From assembly GCF_001642955.1 (NCBI RefSeq), contig NZ_LWSK01000020.1:1-64000 (forward strand): 64,000 nt of DNA, given 5' to 3'. The position numbers and the translations under genes were made by a program. Below the pieces are notes generated by a model, which had not been told where the DNA came from, searched no databases, and saw only the letters and a program-made list of their open reading frames with translations. The DNA comes from Rubripirellula obstinata. GTDB lineage: Bacteria; Planctomycetota; Planctomycetia; Pirellulales; Pirellulaceae. Each line of letters starts with the position of its first letter. Positions within the stretch are counted from its first letter, which is position 1. Positions 1-8,579 of this stretch are shown piece after piece.

Positions 1-185
1 GGAACAAGTTCTCGACCAGAACGGACCAGCCGAGGTAGGCTTCGGCCACCTCTGGGCGACCTCACCGTTTAAAGTGAACCGGCTTTCACCGATTCACGAC
101 TAAGTTCGTGAACCCTGCGGCTCACGCACAAACTCGGCTACACTAAGCTGTGTCGATTATCGAGTTTGGGACAAACTCGGCTACA
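1..185. other. Gene-free edge with short repeats and a hairpin
   Basis: I can support no gene here. A 15-bp direct repeat occurs at 128-142 and 171-185. An 8-bp stem with a 3-nt loop at 161-179 lies just beyond the stop codon of the minus-strand ABC ATPase gene and could terminate it, although no strong T run follows on that strand. An upstream or downstream gene cut by the window edge cannot be excluded. Confidence 0.4.
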
Positions 186-908
186 TTAAGCAGCCTGCAA
201 CGTCTGCCCACGTGTTTCCAACTGACCATCTTTCATTCGGTGGCACACGTCGGCGTTCTCTGCGATCGATTCATCGTGAGTGATCATCAGGATCGTCAGG
301 CCATCGTTTTGGTTCAGTTCGGCTAGCAGCTTCAGGATTTCTTGGCCCGTTTCGGTGTCCAGGTTGCCGGTCGGTTCATCGGCCAGCAACAACGATGGGT
401 CGGCCATCAGTGCTCTTGCGATTGCCGCTCGTTGCATTTCTCCGCCGCTCATTTCGGACGGCTTGTGGGTCGCTCGATGATTCAAGCCAACACGATCCAG
501 CATCGCTTCGGCGCGTTTACGGATTTCCTTGCGGTTGCAGAAGTAATTCCACAGACTGCGTCCGATCATTTGCGGTGCCATCACGTTTTCGATTGCCGAC
601 AATTCTGGCAGCAAGTGATAGAACTGAAAAATGATCCCGATGTCACGGTTGCGAAATTGGTCTCGCCGACGGCGACTAGCATTGTCCATGCGTTCGCCAC
701 GAAAGTAGATTTCGCCTCGATCGGGTTGGTCCAAGGTTGCCATCAGGTGCATCAATGTGCTTTTTCCGCTACCGCTGCGACCGACCAAGGCGGTGACCAG
801 ACCCGTGCTAACGTCAACATCGACGCCTCGCAGCACGGGAACTTCGATCTTGTCCTTGTGGTAACTCTTGTAGATGCCACGAGCGGATAAAACGATTTCA
901 GAATTCAT
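186..908 (-). CDS. ABC transporter ATP-binding protein, LolD-like
   Basis: This 240-residue protein is the ATPase of an ABC exporter of the LolD/MacB type. It hydrolyses ATP at the inner membrane to drive release of lipoproteins or a similar envelope substrate. Visible motifs are Walker A (GRSGSGKST), the Q-loop region (IGIIFQFYHLLP), the signature MSGGEMQRAAIARAL and Walker B LLLADEPTGNLD, all in family order. The chosen start is the ATG at 908. The open frame extends 13 codons further, but family members start near this point. The permease partner lies directly upstream on the same strand, separated by 127 bp that hold a palindromic repeat. The Lol assignment rests on the permease pairing, and a MacB-type role is possible. 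Confidence 0.9.
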   Translation of the reverse strand: MNSEIVLSARGIYKSYHKDKIEVPVLRGVDVDVSTGLVTALVGRSGSGKSTLMHLMATLDQPDRGEIYFRGERMDNASRRRRDQFRNRDIGIIFQFYHLLPELSAIENVMAPQMIGRSLWNYFCNRKEIRKRAEAMLDRVGLNHRATHKPSEMSGGEMQRAAIARALMADPSLLLADEPTGNLDTETGQEILKLLAELNQNDGLTILMITHDESIAENADVCHRMKDGQLETRGQTLQAA

Positions 909-940
909 AGGGTCTTCGCAATTGTGTTTTAGAGTCAGGT

Positions 941-1011
941 ATCCCAACCCGAAGCGTGAGCGAGGGATAAAGGATCATCGTTTATCCCTCGCTAACGCAG
1001 CGGGTTGGGAT
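941..1011. repeat. Palindromic repeat, family A
   Basis: This is an inverted repeat of about 30 bp per arm, beginning ATCCCAACCCGAAGCG and ending with the matching CGGGTTGGGAT. It lies between the permease gene and the ATPase gene. Related copies lie at 9650-9713 and 52663-52734. As RNA it would form a long hairpin, which could uncouple expression of the two transporter genes or protect the upstream message. Confidence 0.85.
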
Positions 1012-1035
1012 GGAGCTCTGTTACCTATTCAAGTC

Positions 1036-2577
1036 TCACTCAAATCGCAGTGCCCGCACCGGATGCATTCTGGCAGCACGCATCGCTGGCAGCACGCTGG
1101 CCATCGCAGCAATCGTCACGGCACCAATCATGACCCACACCAATGTGAACGGATGGATGATCGTTGGAATTTCGTTGAAGTAGTAAACCGTAGGGTCAAA
1201 GACCTCTTGTCCGGTAATCTTTTCAATCACTCCGGCGACCTTGTTGATGTTGTCGACAAAGATCAGGCCACCGACCAAGCCGGCACCACTGCCGACAATC
1301 CCCAGCAGTAATCCGTAGCTCAAGAAGATGCTCATCACGCCTCCGCCGGATGCCCCGAGTGCTTTCAGCGTGCCGATGTCACGGGTCTTTTCAACAACGA
1401 TCATGAAGAACGTCGCCAGGATTCCGAAGCCAGCTACTGCGATGATCAAGAACAGCAAGATATTCAGGATCATGGTTTCCAATCGCACGGCGGCAAGCAG
1501 CGGGCCTTGCATGTCACGCCAAGTCTGAATGTCCCAAGCAAAAACATCGGGCGGGAAACGACGTCGCAGTGCATCCCGGACCGCGTTCAGGTCCGCGCCG
1601 GCGGCAAGTTTCAATTGAATGGTCGTGACGCTGCGTGTTCCGGTTTCTGGCGAAATCATGCCGCGAAATTTTTGTAGCTGATCCAATCGGCAAAAAGCGA
1701 ACGTGCTGTCGTACTCGCTCATGCCGGATTCGTACATGTCGACGACGGTGAACTTTTGGTTGACGACTTTGATGTCATCGGCCGCACCGGGGAACATCAT
1801 GCGGACGTCGTCACCGGGCCGGCAATAGAATCGATCCATGACATTGTTTTCCTCGTCACGGTAACGAATACTACAGGTTGAAATTCCCAAAACCAAACCA
1901 GGGAACTGATCGACCATGGGGTCAAACTCTTCGGCAACTTGACCGTCGGCACGTTCGCTTAGCACTCCGGGAGCCCCGAAGCTCATCGAAGGTCCTGATG
2001 GCAAGTTCTCGGAAACAGCGGGTTGGGTCAGTGCCGCCATCCGCTCTCGTTCAATCTTTAGTTCACGTTCATAAAGAGTCTTTGCGTGTCGATAGTCCCA
2101 ACCGCTGCGGGGAAAATTGTCACGATCGGGAGCGTAGCCAGTTTTTCGCAGCTCAAACGTTGCGTGATCCTGGTTTTCAGGGTGCAGCAGATAACGACCG
2201 AAATGGCTAACAGTGTCATAGGTCTTTGGATCGATGCCGACCAAGTTGACGTGCCGAGTGACCAATTGACCGTTGAAATCAATGCCCAGCATCGCTGGAA
2301 CGTGGACGGACACAGAGGATCCGGCGATCTGATCGCCACAAACCTCGTTGATTTTGCGAAGCTGTTCGTCAGGATCCGGCATCCCGCCACTGGTGTGACA
2401 TTCGATCAGGATGTCCGACGCCAAACCGTGTAGCCGGTCATGCATTTCGGCAGAAAATCCCGCCATCACACTGTTCACCACAATCAAAGTCGCCACACCA
2501 AGCGTGACACTGATAATCGATGCGAGTGCGATGTAACGAGTTCGCAGATAGCGAAAACACAGTAAAAAACGATACAT
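1036..2577 (-). CDS. ABC transporter permease, LolC/LolE (FtsX-like) family
   Basis: This 513-residue inner-membrane protein has the FtsX/MacB permease layout. There is one N-terminal membrane helix at about residues 17-40, a large periplasmic domain, and three C-terminal helices from about residue 375 to 505. The C-terminus (PAMRAARMHPVRALRFE) is the conserved end of LolC/E proteins. At 513 residues it is longer than E. coli LolC/LolE (about 400-415), and the periplasmic domain carries the extra length. It lies between lysS and the LolD-like ATPase on the same strand. Only one permease is present, as in homodimeric LolF-type systems, unless a partner lies elsewhere. Confidence 0.9.
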   Translation of the reverse strand: MYRFLLCFRYLRTRYIALASIISVTLGVATLIVVNSVMAGFSAEMHDRLHGLASDILIECHTSGGMPDPDEQLRKINEVCGDQIAGSSVSVHVPAMLGIDFNGQLVTRHVNLVGIDPKTYDTVSHFGRYLLHPENQDHATFELRKTGYAPDRDNFPRSGWDYRHAKTLYERELKIERERMAALTQPAVSENLPSGPSMSFGAPGVLSERADGQVAEEFDPMVDQFPGLVLGISTCSIRYRDEENNVMDRFYCRPGDDVRMMFPGAADDIKVVNQKFTVVDMYESGMSEYDSTFAFCRLDQLQKFRGMISPETGTRSVTTIQLKLAAGADLNAVRDALRRRFPPDVFAWDIQTWRDMQGPLLAAVRLETMILNILLFLIIAVAGFGILATFFMIVVEKTRDIGTLKALGASGGGVMSIFLSYGLLLGIVGSGAGLVGGLIFVDNINKVAGVIEKITGQEVFDPTVYYFNEIPTIIHPFTLVWVMIGAVTIAAMASVLPAMRAARMHPVRALRFE

Positions 2578-2710
2578 ACGGCCGTTCCTTCGGCAAATTT
2601 CATCCGCCCGCCATCCGCTGACGGAGCAATCGCAGTCTAGGGAAGTTCAACCACCGCCGTAAAGCGATGTTTGCCTCGAATCGGTGCGAATGATTTGTGG
2701 GATTTTAGAT

Positions 2711-2797
2711 AACCACGGATGGCTTTCGCGGGACCACGGATGATCGCACTCAGCCTACGCGCAAACATCCGTGGTCCCGCGAAAGCCATCCGTGGTT
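2711..2797. terminator. Perfect 32-bp inverted repeat after lysS
   Basis: The two 32-bp arms, 2711-2742 and 2766-2797, are exact reverse complements with a 23-bp spacer. The element sits 25 bp downstream of the lysS stop codon and upstream of the permease start. It could act as a strong hairpin terminator or mRNA stabiliser. No T run follows, so it may instead be a mobile palindromic repeat. I saw no second copy in the window. Confidence 0.6.
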
Positions 2798-2822
2798 AAA
2801 CCTTTACCGCACCAGCCACCCA

Positions 2823-4397
2823 TCACTCCGGTCGCATCGCGGGAAACAGAATGATGTCGCGGATCGATCGTTTACCGGTCAGCAGCATCACCAACCGATC
2901 GACACCGATCCCCAGCCCGCCCGCCGGCGGCATCGCGTACCGCAGGGCTCGGACGAAGTCGTGGTCCATTTTCGCCATCGAATCCTCTTCGTCCTGGCCC
3001 TGCAATTGAGTCTTAAACAACGCTTCCTGCATATCAGGATCGTTTAGTTCGGTGTAGGCATTGGCTAATTCCATGCCCAGGATGAACAGCTCAAACCGCT
3101 CGGCAATTTCCGGATTGTCGGACTTGCGTTTGGTCAGCGGACAAATGCTGGCCGGATAATCCATCACAAAAATGGGGCCTTCCAACGTGTCTTCGACCTT
3201 GGCCTCGAAGATTTCATTCCGCACCACGTCGGCGTGTTTGCCATCGGTATCCAGACCGATCTTCTTGGCCAGCTCGATGACCGCCGATTCGTCACTGCAA
3301 TCAACGCCGGTGGCAGCTTGGAAAAGCTCGGCGTAGGTCGATCGTTTGAAGGGAGGCGTAAAGTCGATCGTCTTGCCGTCCCATTCTCGTTTGTAACCGC
3401 CGCCGATCGCATCAATGGCGTCGATGATGATCTTTTCAGTCAGATCCATCATCGATCGATAATCACCGTAGGCCTGATAGCACTCCATCAGCGAAAATTC
3501 AGGATTGTGCGAAGTGTCGATGCCTTCATTTCGATAGACGCGTCCGATTTCGTAGACACGTTCCATCCCGCCAACCATCAAGCGTTTCAGATGCAATTCC
3601 AATGCAATTCGCATGGTTAGCGGCATGTCCAGCGCGTTGTGATGCGTCTTGAACGGACGAGCGGCGGCCCCACCAGCGATCGTGTGCAGCGTTGGCCCTT
3701 CGACCTCGCAGAACCCGCCATCGTCCAGCGTCTTGCGCATCGATTTGACGATTTGAGTTCGCTGCAGAAACGTTTCCATCACTCCGTCGTTGAACGCAAG
3801 GTCGGCATACCGCATCCGTTGTTTTAGGTCCGGATTTGTGATTCCAGCATGCTTGTCGGGAGCCGGTTCCAGCATCTTGGTGTGGAAGTACAGCTTTTCA
3901 GCAAACACCGTTAGCTCGCCGGTGTTGGTGCGTCCCAAGCGTCCTTCGGCACCGATCAGGTCGCCCAGGTCGAACAGGCCCGCGAGTTCAAAATCGCTCT
4001 CGCCGACTTGCTTCTTGCCGATGAAGATTTGAATTTCGCCGGTCCAATCTTTAATGGTCAGGAAGAACAATTTTCCCTGTCCACGTTGCAGCATGATTCG
4101 CCCGGTCACGCGAATCGTTGGCCCCGATTCTTCACCCGGACCGTTTTCGGACTTCCAGCCACGGTAATCCAACGATTCGTCTTGGAAATCAGGCAGGGCG
4201 ACTTCGGTGCCATCGGCCTTCGTCCATTTCACTTCACCTGACCGATCGTGACAGCTCTTGATCAGATCGCGATCATCAAACCGTTTGCCAAACGGGTCGA
4301 TTCCCATCGCCACGATTTTGTTCAGCTTTTCGCGACGTGCAACGCGAGGATCAAGTGTGTCGGGTTCGCCTTGGTTCGTCATCGGAAGGTGATTCAT
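2823..4397 (-). CDS. lysS: Lysyl-tRNA synthetase, class II
   Basis: This enzyme charges tRNA-Lys with lysine, using ATP. From the chosen start it has 524 residues. An N-terminal OB-fold anticodon-binding domain (VTGRIMLQRGQGKLFFLTIKD) is followed by the class II catalytic core. Motif 2 is seen around RVYRNEGIDTSHNPEFSLME and motif 3 in GLGIGVDRLVMLLTG, close to the C-terminus. The length fits the family (about 500). The open frame continues 29 codons upstream of the ATG at 4397, and the next ATG, at 4382, is also plausible. Neither has a clear ribosome-binding site. The next gene reads away on the other strand, so 4398-4538 is a divergent promoter region. Confidence 0.95.
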   Translation of the reverse strand: MNHLPMTNQGEPDTLDPRVARREKLNKIVAMGIDPFGKRFDDRDLIKSCHDRSGEVKWTKADGTEVALPDFQDESLDYRGWKSENGPGEESGPTIRVTGRIMLQRGQGKLFFLTIKDWTGEIQIFIGKKQVGESDFELAGLFDLGDLIGAEGRLGRTNTGELTVFAEKLYFHTKMLEPAPDKHAGITNPDLKQRMRYADLAFNDGVMETFLQRTQIVKSMRKTLDDGGFCEVEGPTLHTIAGGAAARPFKTHHNALDMPLTMRIALELHLKRLMVGGMERVYEIGRVYRNEGIDTSHNPEFSLMECYQAYGDYRSMMDLTEKIIIDAIDAIGGGYKREWDGKTIDFTPPFKRSTYAELFQAATGVDCSDESAVIELAKKIGLDTDGKHADVVRNEIFEAKVEDTLEGPIFVMDYPASICPLTKRKSDNPEIAERFELFILGMELANAYTELNDPDMQEALFKTQLQGQDEEDSMAKMDHDFVRALRYAMPPAGGLGIGVDRLVMLLTGKRSIRDIILFPAMRPE

Positions 4398-4538
4398 GGG
4401 TGAAAAGGGAAGTTTTAGACTCGTTCCGGGATTGTCCAGGTAGCCAGCGAAGTCTGCAAGCCGCAGCATGCTGGGCGCACCCACAATTTAATGGAGGGAT
4501 CTTGCAGCAGAATCGTGCGACTCGTTAAACAGGTGGTT

Positions 4539-5036
4539 ATGAAAGAATCACAACCCAAGCGATTTGATGAAGCCGGATCATCTGGCAGCTCATCTGGCAG
4601 GCAAGCCTCCGTCATTGTCTGGGACGCCAGCCCATTGTCCTTGCTGACGCTGGCCGGGGTCTTGGATACCCAAGGTTACCGGTGCGTCTGTGCTCGTGAC
4701 TCAGATTCAGCAATGAAAACGCTCGAAATGGGCCGCCAAGATCTGCTGGTTTGCGACGTCGGCGATGATGCAGCGGCCGCATTGGAAACGATCGAGAAAA
4801 TGCGTTCGGTGCCAAGCTACGAACAATTGCCAGCCGTCATGTTGGCTGACGCTCGCTGGGCTGGCTTGGAAAAAAAAGCGGAAGCCTCTTACCAGCCCAC
4901 GCGATGTCTGTTCAAGCCGATCGATCCCAATTCTTTGATTGCCGTCGTGGACCAGGTCCTGTGGATGCCTTCGTTGGTGTCCAGCCATCGTCGTCGGGGT
5001 TCACGTCCCAGCCGACCGGGCTGGGTTTCGCTTTAG
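4539..5036 (+). CDS. Orphan receiver-domain protein
   Basis: This 165-residue protein is a single CheY-like receiver with short basic tails and no output domain. The start is the ATG at 4539, preceded by AGGTGG. The phosphoacceptor candidate is D73 (LLVCDVGDD) and the conserved lysine is K126 (LFKPIDP). The first acidic pair of the phosphorylation site is reduced to one residue (D29 in VIVWDAS), and the switch Ser/Thr is replaced by Ala (VMLADA). It may therefore be poorly phosphorylated or work as a pseudo-receiver. No histidine kinase is nearby. The C-terminal tail (HRRRGSRPSRPG) is very basic. Confidence 0.75.
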   Translation: MKESQPKRFDEAGSSGSSSGRQASVIVWDASPLSLLTLAGVLDTQGYRCVCARDSDSAMKTLEMGRQDLLVCDVGDDAAAALETIEKMRSVPSYEQLPAVMLADARWAGLEKKAEASYQPTRCLFKPIDPNSLIAVVDQVLWMPSLVSSHRRRGSRPSRPGWVSL

Positions 5037-5060
5037 AACGAGCGGCTACTTATAGTCGCC

Positions 5061-5106
5061 TTTCGCTCCGCGAAAGTGTGATTTGACGCACTTTCGCGGA
5101 GCGAAA
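5061..5106. repeat. Palindromic hairpin after the receiver gene
   Basis: Perfect 18-bp arms at 5061-5078 and 5089-5106 are separated by 10 bp. The flanks (GTCGCCTTTCGCTC type) resemble parts of the duplicated repeat region at 6.5-7.3 kb. It may serve as a terminator for the receiver gene, but the family resemblance points to a dispersed repeat. Confidence 0.7.
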
Positions 5107-5290
5107 AACGACATTTATTTTCCGCTCGATCCTTAGCATTCATTCTTTGTCGTTGAGCATAGCTTTTTGATTGCCTTGACCGCCGAGACCCGCGTGGTGT
5201 ATCCACTCGCATACGGAAGTCGAAACGATCGACTCTCCTTTCAACCTTCAACTTTCACCTCCGATTCAATTTCCCACCAGGAACCCACCG

Positions 5291-5617
5291 ATGCTGCCAC
5301 GACTGATTCTGTTAACCGCTTTTTTGACGACCTGTTTTGTTGTTTCGGCAAGTGACGTCGGCGCGGCCGAAATCGTGAAGTACCGAGCTGAAAAATGGCA
5401 AACCAAGCACATTCACGATGACAAGAAAGCGAAGACCATTTCCACGACGTTGACCAATCTAGGGTGCGACGTCAAGCAGAACGCCCACAACGGACACATC
5501 GACGTCCAATACCGATGCCCCAAGTGGAAACAAATGGAATTGAAGACTCACGATGAAGCCCACAAGTGGGAAAAGTGGCTCAAAGAGTACGGCTTCGAAA
5601 CGCAACACCAGCACTGA
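5291..5617 (+). CDS. Small secreted protein of unknown function
   Basis: This is a 108-residue protein with a clear signal peptide (about residues 1-26, ending near SASDVGAAE). The mature part of about 80 residues is rich in His and Lys, with two cysteines (LGCDV and YRCPKW) that could form a disulfide in the periplasm, and it ends in HQH. I do not recognise the family. It sits between palindromic repeats and a second unknown gene 32 bp downstream on the same strand, so the two may be cotranscribed. Confidence 0.7.
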   Translation: MLPRLILLTAFLTTCFVVSASDVGAAEIVKYRAEKWQTKHIHDDKKAKTISTTLTNLGCDVKQNAHNGHIDVQYRCPKWKQMELKTHDEAHKWEKWLKEYGFETQHQH

Positions 5618-5649
5618 TTAACCATTCTTTGAGTTTTCCCCTTCCCCCG

Positions 5650-6165
5650 ATGTCTGGAACTGTCACGGCCGCGATCGCAGCCGCTCGCGTCGCCGCCACC
5701 GCGGTGCAGCAAGTGGCCAACGTCGTGGCTGAGCAGACGAGTGCCGTGGCTGATAAGGCGACTGATTCGATTAGCTTCAGTGAAGTCTTTCAGGGCAACG
5801 AACCGTCTGTCGAGGCACATCAAAGCGCGCCCGACTCAAAAGCTCGACTAGATGAACTGAAGACTCAGTTCGTTGAATCCGCTCGCAAGGTGATGGCATC
5901 GGTGATGCCAACTCTGGGGATTGGTCCAGACCAAGCCGTCTCGTTAAGCATTGACGCATCAGGTCGTATTGAGGTCTCAGGCGATAATTCCCAAGCGGTT
6001 CGAGACAAGGCGGCCCAGATTGAGGCGATTCTTTCCGCGGATGGCAGCCTGTCACAAATGGCAACTCAGATACTCTCGGCCTCGGGAAACGCCCATGGCA
6101 CGATTGATTTGCCCGCGACAGACAACTTGACGATTCCGCTGCCGCAAGCCACTATAGGCCGTTGA
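5650..6165 (+). CDS. Hypothetical protein, Ala-rich N-terminus
   Basis: This is a 171-residue protein of unknown function. The start at 5650 gives MSGTVTAAIAAARVAATAVQ, an alanine-rich, probably helical segment with no charged n-region, so it is not a convincing signal peptide. The middle part holds VSLSIDASGRIEVSGD, a beta-hairpin-like motif seen in some flagellar or surface proteins. This is a weak resemblance only. The gene ends 3 bp before the serine tRNA on the same strand, so read-through transcription is likely. Confidence 0.65.
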   Translation: MSGTVTAAIAAARVAATAVQQVANVVAEQTSAVADKATDSISFSEVFQGNEPSVEAHQSAPDSKARLDELKTQFVESARKVMASVMPTLGIGPDQAVSLSIDASGRIEVSGDNSQAVRDKAAQIEAILSADGSLSQMATQILSASGNAHGTIDLPATDNLTIPLPQATIGR

Positions 6166-6168
6166 CCC

Positions 6169-6251
6169 GGAGGATAAGCGAATTGGCAAGCAGACTGATT
6201 CGAAATCAGTTGCCGGTTTACCGGTTGCGGGTTCGAGTCCCGTGTCCTCCG
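6169..6251 (+). tRNA. tRNA-Ser(CGA)
   Basis: This is a class II tRNA. The acceptor stem GGAGGAT pairs with GTCCTCC near the 3' end, the anticodon loop TTCGAAA carries the anticodon CGA (serine, UCG codons), and the T arm is GCGGGTTCGAGTCCCGT. A long variable arm (about TGCCGGTTTACCGGT) separates the anticodon and T arms. The discriminator is G6251 and no CCA is encoded. The D arm (GCGAATTGGCAAGC) looks more like that of leucine tRNAs, with only a short stem. The anticodon and variable arm still make serine the best call. Confidence 0.9.
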
Positions 6252-6262
6252 CTCTTCTAAAC

Positions 6263-6299
6263 ACACCGCCTGAAACCATGGTTTTAGGCGGTGTTTTTT
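6263..6299 (+). terminator. Rho-independent terminator of the serine tRNA
   Basis: A 14-bp stem with one G-U pair (arms 6263-6276 and 6281-6294, loop CATG) is followed directly by a T run. It lies 11 bp beyond the tRNA and is the clearest intrinsic terminator in the window. Confidence 0.9.
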
Positions 6300-7520
6300 A
6301 TTGACACATCGCTGTGTGCCACCAGTGTTCCAAAACGAATTGCGTCACGGCGATTTGAAGGGGTGGTTAGGTTCGTCACCGCGGCGTTCTTTGAATTGTT
6401 GACGCTTCGAGAAGCTGCCGATGCCCACGCGGCTAAACGAACTGACACGTGTTTTACGGGACCAATACTCTTTACGCGTTGGGTACAGCTCCTGATGGGC
6501 TGAACCCTGAGTGCCCCAGCTAAGGAAGGTACGACTTTTTATGGTCGCCTTTCGCTCGGGACGTCGCATCAGTTACTGCGCGTTAGGCCCGGAGGGCCGG
6601 CAGCTCCCTGCCGGGTGCGCGAGCACCCGGATGGCTGCCCCACATCAATTCTCTGGCTCGGTTTCGTGGCGTAGCCGCGAAACCGAGACAGAGAATTGGT
6701 GAGAGATAACGCTGCCATCCGGGGATTAACATTCCGCGGCAGAGAGCTTCCGTCCCTACCGGGACTATTCACGAACGTTATGATCGCGGATCGATCAACG
6801 ACAATTTGCATTGATTTGTTCGACTTCCCTCGCGATGAGTAACGCCGTGAGGAGTTTTGGTCCAGTAAAAAACGGCTAAGGAACGTACGACTTTTTAGAG
6901 TCGCCTTTCGCTCGGGACGTCGCATCAGTTACTGCGTCTTAGGCCCGGAGGGCCGGCAGCTCCCTGCCGGGTGCGCGAGCACCCGGATGGCTGGCCCACA
7001 TCAATTCTCTGTCTCGGTTTCGCGGCGTAGCCGCGAAACCGAGACAGAGAATTGGTGAGATATAACGCTGCCATCCGGGGATTTACATCCCCGGCAGAGA
7101 GCTTCCGTCCCTCCCGGGACTATTCACGAACGTTATGATCGCGGATCGCAGAGAGCTTCCGGCCCTCCGGGACTATTCACCAGCGTTATGATCGCAGATC
7201 GATCAACGACAATTTGCATTGATTTGTTCGACTTCCCTCGGGATGAGTGACGACACCAATCCGGCAATAATTAACACGACGTCCCCTGCGAAAGGCGACA
7301 CTTATTCCCCGCTCGTTCTTAGGGAAATACCGGAAAGTTATTTCGGGACAGTTCCTAAGCTTGCTGTGCTAGGTCGAACCTTCTGTTGCGAGGCCTCATT
7401 TTGCGACGTTTTTGAGGGAGTTGCGAACGAGGTGTTCCAATAGGATTTTGCGATGAAAAGCTATTGTCTACTCTTTGGCGATAGACTTGTCGCTGTTTCC
7501 GTGCCTCGTTTTGCGACGCT
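6300..7520. repeat. Gene-free repeat region with duplicated palindrome block
   Basis: I see no gene in these 1.2 kb. A block of about 325 bp at 6520-6844 is repeated as a direct copy of about 375 bp at 6876-7254. The second copy also has an internal duplication of the segment that includes GGGACTATTCAC (near 7106 and near 7170). Each block contains several palindromes, including a large one built around CGGTTTCG/CGAAACCG and flanked by CAATTCTCTG and CAGAGAATTG. Smaller pieces resemble other families: 6419-6440 matches one arm of family E, and 6490-6520 resembles one arm of family C. It looks like a place where dispersed palindromic repeats accumulate. Confidence 0.75.
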
Positions 7521-8579
7521 TTGTCGCCGCCTCGATTTGCATCTTCGTTCGCCGAACTTAGACTCTGGCGTTGGCTTGTCGTTTGTCATCAAGTCACAAG
7601 CAAAGGTGATGCACCCTCTGGATCCTGGTTTTCTAGTTTGCAAGCTCCGTTCGATTTTCATCACTACCTGCCCATCAACGATGCGGACTTGCTATCGGGG
7701 CTTTACCTGATCGGTGGAGGACGACGCCGGATCGTTTCGGGGGCGACTTATCCTCCCGTCGAACATCCGGGGGTCTATCAATTTCAGTGGAGCCAAGGTC
7801 GTGAATTGCCGGAGTATCAGATTATCTTGCTGTCCGACGGAGGTGGTGAGTTTGAATCCAAACCGACCGGGACGATGAAATGGAATGACGCGGCACTGGT
7901 GATTCTGTTCCCAGGCGTCTGGCATCGTTACAAGCCGAAACCCAAACAAGGCTGGACCGAACGTTGGATCTCGATTCACGGCCAGGACGTGCCCACGATT
8001 TTTGATGAAGGTGGTTTAAGTCCTGAGCACGCGGTCATTCCGCTTAGCAACGTCGAATGGTGCGAGCAGACTTTTGACACCGTGCTGCAGCGAATCGCAA
8101 GTGAACCCACCGGCCAGTCGGCTGCGCTTCGGATCGGAGCGATGCAGGTGATGGCCGTTACGCTGGACCACGTTCCCGCCAAAAGCAACCTGCCGCCGGA
8201 CGAACCTCTCAGCCGCGTCAAAGACTCTGTCCTCAATCAAGTCAGCGATGAACTTGTCAAAGACGCGGTGAGTTTGATTTGGACGCAAAGCCATCGCCGG
8301 ATGACCGTGGACCATTTGGTTTCGCAGTTGCCGTGTACCCGTCGAACTCTCGAACGCCGATTCAGCACAGAACTCGGTCACACGATCCTGGATGAAATCA
8401 ATCGTTGTCGGCTGACGCGTGCGAAGATGATGCTGAAACAAACCACGCTGCCAATCAAGTCGATCGCCTACATGTCTGGTTTTGGCGATCAAGAACGATT
8501 GCGAGTTTTGTTGCATCAAGACGAACATTGTAGCCCCAGCGAATATCGCGAACGTTCTCACACCCAAGAATCAACATGA
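7521..8579 (+). CDS. AraC-family transcriptional regulator, XylR-like
   Basis: This sugar-responsive regulator has an N-terminal ligand-binding domain and a C-terminal AraC double helix-turn-helix (about residues 250-345). Helix motifs visible are TRRTLERRFSTELGHTI and SIAYMSGFGDQERL. The open frame gives 352 residues, but family members begin close to the FDFHHYLPIN segment (residue 44 here). The true start may therefore be a TTG near 7638, and the first 40 residues are doubtful. The stop overlaps the next start by 4 bp (ATGA), so the symporter is translationally coupled. Its position before a rhamnose-type transporter, an isomerase and a rhamnosidase suggests control by rhamnose or a related deoxysugar. 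Confidence 0.85.
   Translation: MSPPRFASSFAELRLWRWLVVCHQVTSKGDAPSGSWFSSLQAPFDFHHYLPINDADLLSGLYLIGGGRRRIVSGATYPPVEHPGVYQFQWSQGRELPEYQIILLSDGGGEFESKPTGTMKWNDAALVILFPGVWHRYKPKPKQGWTERWISIHGQDVPTIFDEGGLSPEHAVIPLSNVEWCEQTFDTVLQRIASEPTGQSAALRIGAMQVMAVTLDHVPAKSNLPPDEPLSRVKDSVLNQVSDELVKDAVSLIWTQSHRRMTVDHLVSQLPCTRRTLERRFSTELGHTILDEINRCRLTRAKMMLKQTTLPIKSIAYMSGFGDQERLRVLLHQDEHCSPSEYRERSHTQEST

Noticed and set aside
6300-7520. Insertion sequence or integrated element next to the tRNA
   Set aside because: There is no transposase or integrase frame, and no tRNA-end duplication is visible. Only palindromic repeats are found.
7453-7710. Plus-strand open frame of 85 codons overlapping the AraC gene
   Set aside because: It lies in another frame than the regulator and shows no domain. 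It was considered as a frameshifted N-terminus, but the regulator does not need it.
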